Below are positions 1-5,256 of a DNA stretch of 5,256 nt, piece by piece (position 1 is the first letter of the stretch; the number at the start of each line of letters is the position of its first letter). The DNA lies in NCBI GenBank assembly GCA_964443315.1, contig CAYUCP010000052.1, forward strand, positions 1-5,256, written 5' to 3'. Under the pieces are notes generated by a model. It had not been told where the DNA came from and made no database searches. It worked only from the letters and a program-made list of their open reading frames with translations. Source of the stretch: JAGOTP01 sp964443315. GTDB lineage: Bacteria; Patescibacteriota; Patescibacteriia; 2-12-FULL-60-25. A program made the translations under genes and the position numbers.

Positions 1-152
1 TCAACACCGGCGAGCGTCGAACGAATAAAGAGCAGGTCACCGTGGCGAAAGATGTCGACGCCAAGCTCACCTTCTTGTTCGCTAAGCTCTTGCCACTGGT
101 CAACCGACGGGTCTTGAGTTTGAGGCGGAGAAAAAAAAGAGGCAAGCGCCAT
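1..152 (-). CDS. hsp20: Hsp20/alpha-crystallin family small heat shock protein, N-terminal part (cut by the window edge)
   Basis: Hsp20 proteins are ATP-independent cytoplasmic holdase chaperones that bind unfolding proteins and assemble into oligomers. Reading the minus strand from the ATG at 152-150 gives 50 complete codons with no stop, and the frame then leaves the window. The first 20 or so residues form a short, polar and proline-containing N-terminal arm with an aromatic pair (F6-F7) and W20. From about residue 27 the sequence reads EGELGVDIFRHGDLLFIRST and then L-A-G-V. This matches the usual entry into the alpha-crystallin domain: a 'G-x-L-x-V-D-[IV]' first strand, a short turn, a second hydrophobic strand, and the 'AGV' that normally precedes the 'xxEDIxI' strand. 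The rest of the domain and the C-terminal I-x-I motif are outside the window, so completeness cannot be judged. The gene diverges from the membrane-protein gene at 254. The family call rests on motif recognition in a short fragment. The coding frame itself is well supported, because it starts directly downstream of a good -10 box. Confidence 0.77.
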   Translation of the reverse strand, partial: MALASFFSPPQTQDPSVDQWQELSEQEGELGVDIFRHGDLLFIRSTLAGV

Positions 153-160
153 ACGACAAA

Positions 161-169
161 AGTATACCA
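161..169 (-). promoter_or_regulatory. Extended -10 promoter of the Hsp20 gene
   Basis: Read on the minus strand, 169-161 is TGGTATACT, a TGn extended -10 followed by TATACT (five of six matches to TATAAT). No convincing -35 box lies 16-18 bases upstream, as expected for extended -10 promoters. The predicted transcription start, near 154, is only about two bases before the ATG at 152, so the mRNA would be essentially leaderless. No CIRCE operator is visible. Confidence 0.55.
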
Positions 170-191
170 CGAGGAAGATTGCTTCATCCAC

Positions 192-203
192 ACAGAGATC
201 TGT
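192..203. promoter_or_regulatory. Possible operator: short dyad between the divergent promoters
   Basis: The sequence ACAGA-GA-TCTGT has perfect 5-base arms around a 2-base centre. Its centre (197.5) is within one base of the midpoint (196.5) of the two mirrored -10 elements. It would therefore sit at about -36 to -47 of the rightward promoter and -38 to -49 of the leftward one, where an activator or shared repressor could act on both. Arms this short can arise by chance, so this is a candidate only. Confidence 0.2.
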
Positions 204-223
204 TTCTTGCGTCCGCTAAAGTC

Positions 224-232
224 TGGTATACT
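224..232 (+). promoter_or_regulatory. Extended -10 promoter of the membrane-protein / giant-protein unit
   Basis: TGGTATACT is an extended -10 (TG, one base, TATACT) identical to the one facing the other way at 169-161. The -35 region (about 203-210, TTTCTTGC) is weak. The predicted start, near 239, gives a leader of roughly 15 bases to the ATG at 254. That leader has no Shine-Dalgarno sequence. The position of this promoter is the main reason for preferring the ATG at 254 over an upstream TTG at 179. Confidence 0.5.
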
Positions 233-253
233 TGTTCCGACCTTGTACCGTCT

Positions 254-1003
254 ATGGCGAACCTTTTTAGTGAGCGGTGGTCCAAGTTGAGTGGAGAGCA
301 GAAAGTGGCGATCACCACGCTCAGTGTTTGCTGTTTGTTTTTGTTCTTTGGAGGGATGTCACAGTTGCGTTCGTATGTGCGCAAGCCGTTTTTAGTTTCA
401 CATCGCAACTTGTCGCAAGCAATCCAGATTCGTACGCAGACGTATCAAGACGATGAAAAACAAGCACGTGAACTTCAGTTGAAGGATACGGATCGTGATG
501 GAATTTCTGACTACGATGAACAGTACGTCTATCGCACATCGCCCTATTTGGTAGACAGTGATTCTGATGGACTCTCGGATAGCGAAGAAATTGCAAAGGG
601 GGAAGATCCAAATTGTCCGCTAGGGAAAAATTGTCTCGACGTTCAATCGGCAATTCCGCAGACGGCGACCTCTACCTTTGAGGCAGATGCCGGAGCTGCG
701 TTGGCTGGTATTCAGGCAAATGCTGGTGCGCAAACAGGGGTAGACGCGTTCATCATGAATCCGAAACCACCTGAATCGATGACGGCAGCGGAGACGCGCC
801 AATACATTCTCCAGAACCAGTTATTGCCAGCTGATCAGCTTGTGAATTTGTCCGATGAAGCGATTCTGCAGGCTTATAAGTTGTCGTATCAGGATGCGCT
901 CAGGATTCAAGCGGCTCGTACTGCCGCCTCAGCTGGTTCAGCGCCCGCCCCGACTCCCGCTCCCGTTCCTTCTCCGACCCCTTCTCCTCAACCCACCCCT
1001 TAG
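254..1003 (+). CDS. Single-pass membrane protein with thrombospondin type 3-like calcium loops and an X-Pro tail
   Basis: This 249-residue protein is predicted to be anchored in the cytoplasmic membrane, with calcium-binding loops probably outside. Residues 18-38 form one strongly hydrophobic helix (VAITTLSVCCLFLFFGGMSQ). A charged linker follows. Two DxDxDGxxD loops then occur at residues 78-89 (D78, D80, D82, G83, D86, E89) and 101-112 (D101, D103, D105, G106, D109, E112). These are the thrombospondin type 3 / dockerin-like calcium signature. A cysteine pair (C121, C127) comes directly after. Residues about 185-225 look helical. Residues 230-249 are ten consecutive X-Pro dipeptides ending exactly at the stop. 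Basic residues flank the helix on both sides, so charge alone does not settle topology. A TTG at 179 in the same frame would add 25 residues but lies upstream of the promoter. The gene ends six bases before the giant-protein gene, implying co-transcription. The specific function is unknown. Confidence 0.85.
   Translation: MANLFSERWSKLSGEQKVAITTLSVCCLFLFFGGMSQLRSYVRKPFLVSHRNLSQAIQIRTQTYQDDEKQARELQLKDTDRDGISDYDEQYVYRTSPYLVDSDSDGLSDSEEIAKGEDPNCPLGKNCLDVQSAIPQTATSTFEADAGAALAGIQANAGAQTGVDAFIMNPKPPESMTAAETRQYILQNQLLPADQLVNLSDEAILQAYKLSYQDALRIQAARTAASAGSAPAPTPAPVPSPTPSPQPTP
305..367 (+). other. Predicted transmembrane helix of the calcium-loop protein (residues 18-38)
   Basis: Twenty-one mostly hydrophobic residues containing two adjacent cysteines (C26, C27) and the run LFLFF. 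There is no lipobox: no L-x-[AG]-C precedes a polar mature end. There is also no convincing signal-peptidase site, so a retained membrane anchor is more likely than a cleaved signal or a lipoprotein. Confidence 0.75.
485..589 (+). other. Two thrombospondin type 3-like calcium-binding loops
   Basis: Residues 78-89 read DTDRDGISDYDE and residues 101-112 read DSDSDGLSDSEE, 23 residues apart. The spacing and the acidic positions 1, 3, 5, 9 and 12 match EF-hand-like calcium loops of TSP3 repeats. The intervening segment (YRTSPYLV) resembles the usual 'Y-x-T-[SD]-P-x-x-x-D' linker of bacterial TSP3 arrays. Calcium binding is inferred from the family. Confidence 0.8.
941..1000 (+). repeat. X-Pro dipeptide tail (ten copies) encoded by a C-rich, G-poor tract
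   Basis: Codons 230-249 alternate a small or polar residue with proline ten times in a row (A, A, T, A, V, S, T, S, Q, T before each P). The underlying 60 bases contain 36 C, 12 T, 7 G and 5 A. Such X-Pro runs form extended rods in envelope proteins. At the RNA level, this G-poor stretch leaves the start of the next gene unstructured and could resemble a Rho-loading site if translation fails. Confidence 0.7.
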
Positions 1004-1009
1004 CGTTCT

Positions 1010-1108
1010 ATGGCATCCATGCGTCCCTTGTTTCGCCTCGCGTTCACCCTCGTCACTGTCGTGACGGGGTTTGCGCTTTGTCTGGGCCCTCTCCAGCCAG
1101 CCTTGGCT
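1010..1108 (+). other. Signal peptide of the giant protein (residues 1-33)
   Basis: R5 and R9 form the positive N-region. Residues 10-26 are hydrophobic (LAFTLVTVVTGFALCLG), P27 and P30 break the helix, and A31-L32-A33 before Q34 is a classic type I signal-peptidase site. C24 lies within the hydrophobic core and has no lipobox spacing to mature residues, so this is not a lipoprotein signal. Confidence 0.85.
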
Positions 1109-4100
1109 CAGACGATTGAGAATCCAATTCCAGTAATTGGGGCTTCGCCACTGGCCGTTAGTGTCACGGCTAACCTTCCAGAAGCTGCGAACCAGACTTA
1201 TCGGAATATCTATACGGAACTGACTCGCGCGGGTGTGATCGCGCTTACGAACGCGTTGCAGCTGTTTTTGGGGCAGATGGCCTACGATGCGGCTGAATAC
1301 ATCGCTACAGGAGGAAAGGGGCAGGGAAAGCTGTTTTTTGAAGGAAAAGTGGGGGAATACTTAGCGAATGTCGGAAGTGATGCGGCGGGTGAGTTCATGG
1401 CGAGCTTGAGTGATTCCAACTTCTTCCGTGGAGTCGGCTTTAATTTGTGTCAGCCACGTGATCCAACGACGCTTTTGCGTTTGCAGGTGTCTTTGGGTGA
1501 TTTAGGGAGTCAGCTGTTTCCAAATGCACCTAACTTGAATTTGCCGGGCATGGGGGTTCAGAGTCAATTCAATCGTCCACGGCCACGGTGTGAATTCCAG
1601 GCAGTGGTTGATAACTACGACACGCTCTTCCGTTCCATGGGTGATGGTGAAGTTTTGCGTAATTTGGAGCAGAGCTTTGATCCAGGGTTGAGCCAATTGG
1701 GTACGATTACGAGCGTCTATAACCGATTTTTGTCGGATGTGCAGCGCCAAGTCACAGACGCGGCGTCTCAGCGTCAAGAAGGAAACGGCTTCCGTCCAGT
1801 TGAGAACATGATCTCCGGCAATGTCCGTACCCCAGCGGCAACTGTTGAGGCGGCTACGGCGGAACAGGTCGTTCGTCGACCAGGTGCTGACCAGTCCATG
1901 ATTGTTCAGTCGATGCTCACCAACGCCTGGCAGGCTGGTCCGATTCAGCTCGCCATGTATACGGGTTCGATTTTCTTGAATACGCTCGCCTCGAAGTTCA
2001 TGCAGCGTATTTTCGAGAAAGGATTGGGTGGATCATTTAGCCCATCTGCGTTGCTTGATTTATCGGGTCCAGATTCAGTGGCTGTCTATGGAAAGACCGA
2101 CGTTCGTAACGCGAATATCGATCTTAAGAACCCACCCCCACAGCAGGCGGCTGATTACGATGTGGTATCGCAGATGCAGACCTGTTTGCCAGCGCAGCGT
2201 GGAGCGTGGAACTGTGTCATGGATCAATCATTGGTCCAGGCGGTTCGTTCAAAGACGGCGGAAGGTGGGATCACGGTTCGTGAAGCGGTTGATCGAGATC
2301 TGCTTCACGGGAAGTGGCGCTTGATTCCAGAAACGCGCACGCGTGAAAACCAAGATCCACAGTGTTATACGCAGGCCTATTGTGCTGGCAACCTTCAGAA
2401 AATGCGCTTGATGCGTATCTTGCCCATTGGCTTTGAGCTTGCAGCGAATAGTGAGATGAACCAGCGTCGCTGTGACTCAGCGGATGGCTGTGTCACGTTG
2501 GATGAGGTAATGAAGGGCTTTTCAAACTGTAATGTGGAAGGTCAGCATGACGCCGCCCACCCGTGGTGTCACATGATCGATCCAAACTGGGTGATTACCT
2601 CGTTCCCGCAGCAGTGTATGCTCACGGGATATACGGATACGTTAATTTCGAACAAGCTGCCGATTCGTAAGGAGGAGTGTCAGGATGTGCAGACCTGTTT
2701 ATCGCGTAATGATAAAGGAGAGTGTACGGGTGGGTATGGCTACTGTATGTCGGAGCGACCGGTGTATCGCTTCAACGCCGACGTGTGTCCGGCCTATGCG
2801 GCAAGTTGTCGTATCTATACGGATGCAGCGAATAAGCAGGTAGGGTACTTGCGCAATACGATCGATCGCGCAGCGTGTGATGCCTCGAATGCCGGATGTC
2901 TCTGGTACTCAACGCGTCGTGCGACGAGCACGGATGATGGAGTCGCTTGGACAGCGACTACTTCAACGGGGCAACGCGTCTACTTTAAGCCGTCTACGCC
3001 CACACAGTCTGCGGCCACGAAAGGTCTGGAAACATGTCCGGCTGACGAAGAAGGATGTACTCGTTTGTACGCCTTTACGCCGGGTAAGGCAGCGTTGAAT
3101 TTGATCATCAACGGTTCGTTTGAGGCGGCGGACACGACCACTTCGACGAACGTCTTGGCGTGGACCCTGCATCCAAACGAGCGCACGGATCTTCCAGCGC
3201 GCTATAGTCAAGCACCGGCTATTCCTCGTACCGCGCTGTCTGATCTCGCGTTCTTGGGAGAGAGGAGCATGCCGTTGAATCGAGATCTTCGTCCAGAAGT
3301 TTTGCTTCAGGGGGTACAGGTGGTGGGTGGCCGCGAATACGTGCTTTCATTCTACGCCCGCACCAACGGTGGTTCAGGCTCTGTTCAGACCGATCTTCGT
3401 CCAACGAAAGACGCACTGTCCAATAGGAGTGGTTTCACGGCTGCCGAATTGAACCGCTTGTATCACAGCACGCTCACTGTGGTGGATGCAGGAAGTTTCT
3501 CATCGTATCGTAAGCCGTTAAGCACGGAATTGAGTCGTGAATGGCAGCGCTTTGAGTATCCGTTTGTTGTTCCAGCTTCCAGTACGGCGCTGCATATTCA
3601 AATGAACGGAAACAACGTGTTGGTTGACGGTGTTCAGTTGGAGGAAGGGGAGTTTGCGACTCCGTTTATTGAAACCTTTACCTCTGATTTACAGTCGGTT
3701 TTCATGAAGCTTGCGCCAGAAGAACTGCAGTGTACAAAACCAGCTTCAGATCCAGCGCGTTCAGAGTTGTGTAGTGCATTCGCCCAGAGCTGTAACCAAT
3801 TCGATGCAGGGTGTCAGGGGTATACAGATCAGGAGGGGGGTCAAGAAGTGCCTGCTATCTTGTCAGATAATGATTTGTGTCCAGCGATGTGTGTTGGATA
3901 CTCGGAATACCGCAAGTCCGCTTCCTCCTTTGATCTCGTCAAAGACGTTGATCCTCGCTTTAGCGACCCAGAAGAGGCGACCTCCACGCACTTCATTCCA
4001 CGTACAGCTGGACAGTGTACGCAACAGGATGTCGGCTGTGAGGCGTTTACGTTGGTCGATGAACAAGGTCGTGCCGACGGAGCATCGGTGGCCTATAGCT

Positions 4101-5256
4101 ACCTCCGTGCGTGTGAAAAGCCAGGCGCTGATTCAGAAACGTACTTCACCTGGGAAGGGGCTGACACGGTTGGCTACCAGTTGCGTACCTGGAGCTTGAA
4201 GAAAGACACGGGTCCATTCGACTTGGGTCCACGTATTTTGACCAAGATCCAGGCCGACCAAATTAGCTTCAAGGAGCCTGATACCTGTAACGAGGCTAGT
4301 TGGCGAACGGCAGCCGATCCAGATTGTCGTCAGTTCTACGATGCAGGTGGGCGCATCTTCTACCGCTATTTCTCGCAGACGGTATTGTCGAGCAATGAGT
4401 GTTCCAGTTTACGTTTGGCCCGCAGCAATCGTGCGGACTGTGAACGTACAGGTGGCCGTTTGAACGATCGTGCCGAATGTACCTACGGGGCGTACTTGCC
4501 AGAAAGTCGCTCCTGTAACATGCAGGCAGCGAGCTGTCGTATGTTTACCGGAGCAAACTCCGGAAACAGCAAGACGATGTTGCAACAGTCGTTCCGTGAG
4601 ACGATCGCTCCGTTTGAAACCGAAGGGATTACGACTTCAACGGAAGCCTTGTTAGTGGGCGACTTCTCGATTCGTGTGGGTGACCCGGGCGTTGCAACGG
4701 CTCAGCCGCTTGGCTTTGCGCGTGCCCGTTCGGCGTTTGATTCGAGCGAAACCGAGCTCTACCGCGCCACGTTCTGGGCCAAGTCGCCTGCGGCATCGAA
4801 TTCGTTGGTTATTCGTACCTCTCGTCGTGAAGGCAGTGGTGAAGCGGTTATTGGAACCGTTACGCTGACCCCGGAGTGGCAGCGCTTCACAGTTGGGTTG
4901 TTCGAAGGAGCGCCAAACACGTCGTCGACGATTCTGACATTCACAGCGCCAATGGTGCGTGGAGCGGGTTTTGGCTTCTACTTGGATGAGGTTTCGGTGC
5001 TTCGTGTGCAAGACGTGGTCTACGTGCGTAACAACAGCTGGAATACTCCAGCGCAGTGTAACCAAGGCCTAGATGGAGCGGACGAACCTCAGGCGATGTT
5101 GAACTGTAAAGCGTACACCAATCGTCTAGGAACGACGGTCAATGCGCGTCGCTTTACGCGCTTGTGTCGTGAGACGGCAATTGGATGTACTGCCTTCGTT
5201 GATACGCGAAACACGGACGAGACCTACGCGCAAAAGATTGTTCAGCCAAACCCAAT
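1010..5256 (+). CDS. Giant secreted cysteine-rich protein with carbohydrate-binding-like beta-sandwich modules (3' end beyond the window)
   Basis: The frame is open from the ATG at 1010 to the right edge: 1415 codons with no stop. Residues 1-33 are a signal peptide with basic start, hydrophobic core and A31-L32-A33 cleavage site, so the protein is exported. M4 (1019) is an equally possible start. Neither has a Shine-Dalgarno sequence, and the start lies six bases after the upstream stop, suggesting translational coupling. Residues 34-390 have only two cysteines (C147, C194) and contain amphipathic helices at about 64-133 and 297-338. Residues 392-690, 908-1176 and 1350 onward are cysteine-rich. 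Between them lie two cysteine-free modules, 697-890 and about 1198-1333, resembling CBM4/9-type jelly rolls. The protein is probably extracellular, disulfide-stabilised and possibly glycan-binding. I see no catalytic motif. Export machinery, anchoring signal and total length are not visible. The protein family is not one I can name. Confidence 0.88.
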   Translation, partial: MASMRPLFRLAFTLVTVVTGFALCLGPLQPALAQTIENPIPVIGASPLAVSVTANLPEAANQTYRNIYTELTRAGVIALTNALQLFLGQMAYDAAEYIATGGKGQGKLFFEGKVGEYLANVGSDAAGEFMASLSDSNFFRGVGFNLCQPRDPTTLLRLQVSLGDLGSQLFPNAPNLNLPGMGVQSQFNRPRPRCEFQAVVDNYDTLFRSMGDGEVLRNLEQSFDPGLSQLGTITSVYNRFLSDVQRQVTDAASQRQEGNGFRPVENMISGNVRTPAATVEAATAEQVVRRPGADQSMIVQSMLTNAWQAGPIQLAMYTGSIFLNTLASKFMQRIFEKGLGGSFSPSALLDLSGPDSVAVYGKTDVRNANIDLKNPPPQQAADYDVVSQMQTCLPAQRGAWNCVMDQSLVQAVRSKTAEGGITVREAVDRDLLHGKWRLIPETRTRENQDPQCYTQAYCAGNLQKMRLMRILPIGFELAANSEMNQRRCDSADGCVTLDEVMKGFSNCNVEGQHDAAHPWCHMIDPNWVITSFPQQCMLTGYTDTLISNKLPIRKEECQDVQTCLSRNDKGECTGGYGYCMSERPVYRFNADVCPAYAASCRIYTDAANKQVGYLRNTIDRAACDASNAGCLWYSTRRATSTDDGVAWTATTSTGQRVYFKPSTPTQSAATKGLETCPADEEGCTRLYAFTPGKAALNLIINGSFEAADTTTSTNVLAWTLHPNERTDLPARYSQAPAIPRTALSDLAFLGERSMPLNRDLRPEVLLQGVQVVGGREYVLSFYARTNGGSGSVQTDLRPTKDALSNRSGFTAAELNRLYHSTLTVVDAGSFSSYRKPLSTELSREWQRFEYPFVVPASSTALHIQMNGNNVLVDGVQLEEGEFATPFIETFTSDLQSVFMKLAPEELQCTKPASDPARSELCSAFAQSCNQFDAGCQGYTDQEGGQEVPAILSDNDLCPAMCVGYSEYRKSASSFDLVKDVDPRFSDPEEATSTHFIPRTAGQCTQQDVGCEAFTLVDEQGRADGASVAYSYLRACEKPGADSETYFTWEGADTVGYQLRTWSLKKDTGPFDLGPRILTKIQADQISFKEPDTCNEASWRTAADPDCRQFYDAGGRIFYRYFSQTVLSSNECSSLRLARSNRADCERTGGRLNDRAECTYGAYLPESRSCNMQAASCRMFTGANSGNSKTMLQQSFRETIAPFETEGITTSTEALLVGDFSIRVGDPGVATAQPLGFARARSAFDSSETELYRATFWAKSPAASNSLVIRTSRREGSGEAVIGTVTLTPEWQRFTVGLFEGAPNTSSTILTFTAPMVRGAGFGFYLDEVSVLRVQDVVYVRNNSWNTPAQCNQGLDGADEPQAMLNCKAYTNRLGTTVNARRFTRLCRETAIGCTAFVDTRNTDETYAQKIVQPNP
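3098..3679 (+). other. Beta-sandwich module 1 (CBM4/9-like), residues 697-890
   Basis: The module opens with NLIINGSFE (N701-E705), the typical first strand of CBM4/9 and related jelly-roll modules. It continues with Y777-V-L-S-F-Y-A-R784, the 'Y-x3-F-[YW]-A-[KR]' core strand, and E844-W-Q-R-F848. It closes with V872-D-G-V-Q-L-E-E-G880, followed by A-T-P-F886. It contains no cysteine. Members bind glycans or act as structural spacers; the ligand cannot be read from sequence. Confidence 0.7.
4601..5008 (+). other. Beta-sandwich module 2 (CBM4/9-like), residues about 1198-1333
   Basis: This module is diverged from module 1 but shares the same landmarks in order: Y1251-R-A-T-F-W-A-K1258, E1289-W-Q-R-F1293, and Y1324-L-D-E-V-S-V1330 as the closing strand. 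The opening is less clear: F1202-E-T-E replaces the NGSFE start, and the segment before the core strand is shorter. It also has no cysteine. The second copy supports a repeating modular layout that probably continues beyond the window. Confidence 0.6.

Larger units (their letters stand above)
2786..5197 (+). repeat. Repeated cysteine motif C-x5-[GS]-C-x2-[FY] (eight copies, protein level)
   Basis: Cysteine pairs exactly seven residues apart recur at C593/C600, C623/C630, C676/C683, C921/C928, C928/C935, C1003/C1010, C1169/C1176 and C1386/C1393. In all eight, the residue before the second cysteine is G or S. In seven of eight, F or Y lies three residues after it; the exception (C683) has L there and Y one later. 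Several copies continue with T or S and a turn, which suggests a beta-hairpin. Half copies with the C-x2-[FY] part occur at C961, C1106 and C1366. The copies lie outside the two beta-sandwich modules. Copies are diverged at DNA level, so this is not a recent tandem duplication. Confidence 0.7.

Noticed and set aside
179..253. TTG start at 179 for the membrane protein, giving 274 residues.
   Set aside because: The extension lies upstream of the predicted promoter at 224-232 and has no ribosome-binding site. The ATG at 254 gives a normal short cytoplasmic N-terminus before the helix.
153..253. CIRCE operator or other heat-shock element upstream of the Hsp20 gene.
   Set aside because: I looked for TTAGCACTC-N9-GAGTGCTAA or a close variant and did not find it. 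Only the -10 elements and a short unrelated dyad are present.
42..290. Plus-strand 82-codon open frame with a very basic centre.
   Set aside because: It is the reverse shadow of the Hsp20 fragment. Its lysine/arginine cluster is the A8 tract, it crosses both divergent promoters, and it runs into the start of the membrane-protein gene.
2669..2843. AAGGAGG sequence eight bases before an out-of-frame ATG (2685), the best Shine-Dalgarno match noticed in the window.
   Set aside because: The bases encode Lys-Glu-Glu in the giant protein, and the internal frame is only about 50 codons with no recognisable content. No real gene start here uses such a site.
3098..3679. Phage tail-fibre origin, suggested by the V-D-G-V-Q-L-E-E-G and A-T-P-F closing motif shared with phage proteins.
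   Set aside because: The same motif is standard in CBM4/9-like modules. The protein has a signal peptide, and no phage structural gene is present.
3711..4199. Plus-strand 162-codon open frame in another phase.
   Set aside because: It overlaps the giant gene, whose frame shows signal peptide, motif and module continuity throughout. The alternative translation has no recognisable feature.
4652..5065. Long minus-strand open frame (137 codons), the largest antisense frame.
   Set aside because: It lies entirely opposite module 2 of the giant gene. The predicted protein is arginine-rich and low in complexity, as expected for an antisense shadow.
1010..5256. UGA recoded to glycine, as in some Patescibacteria lineages.
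   Set aside because: No in-frame TGA occurs in 1415 codons of a gene with many glycines, all encoded by GGN. There is no sign of an altered code.

Overview
The window holds three protein genes around one short divergent intergenic region, at a base composition near 50 % G+C by eye. Its style suggests a Patescibacteria / Candidate Phyla Radiation genome. There is a small Hsp20-type chaperone, a single-pass membrane protein with thrombospondin-type calcium loops and a proline tail, and a giant secreted cysteine-rich protein with carbohydrate-binding-like modules. No start codon has a recognisable Shine-Dalgarno sequence. This placement is an inference from protein style; the window contains no ribosomal or phylogenetic marker gene.

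Layout. Positions 1-152 (minus strand) carry the first 50 codons of an Hsp20/alpha-crystallin family gene that leaves the window on the left. Positions 153-253 are a divergent promoter region. The same ten bases, TGGTATACTT, an extended -10 element, occur once on each strand, and a small dyad lies almost exactly midway between them. Positions 254-1003 (plus) encode a 249-residue predicted membrane protein: one transmembrane helix, two DxDxDG calcium loops, and a tail of ten consecutive X-Pro dipeptides. Six bases later, at 1010, a very long open frame begins. It runs without a stop to the right edge, with 1415 codons visible. It has a signal peptide, a low-cysteine N-terminal region, and then long cysteine-rich stretches alternating with two cysteine-free beta-sandwich modules.

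How they fit together. The two plus-strand genes look like one transcription unit encoding a membrane-anchored partner and a giant exported, probably disulfide-stabilised surface protein. A role in cell-surface attachment or contact is plausible but not shown. The Hsp20 gene is transcribed away from them and shares only the promoter region.

The most interesting undescribed-looking element is the repeated cysteine motif in the giant protein, C-x5-[GS]-C-x2-[FY], present in eight copies plus several half copies. I do not recognise it as a named domain. There are no RNA genes, CRISPR arrays, insertion sequences or terminators that I can support, and no gene-free stretch longer than about 100 bases.
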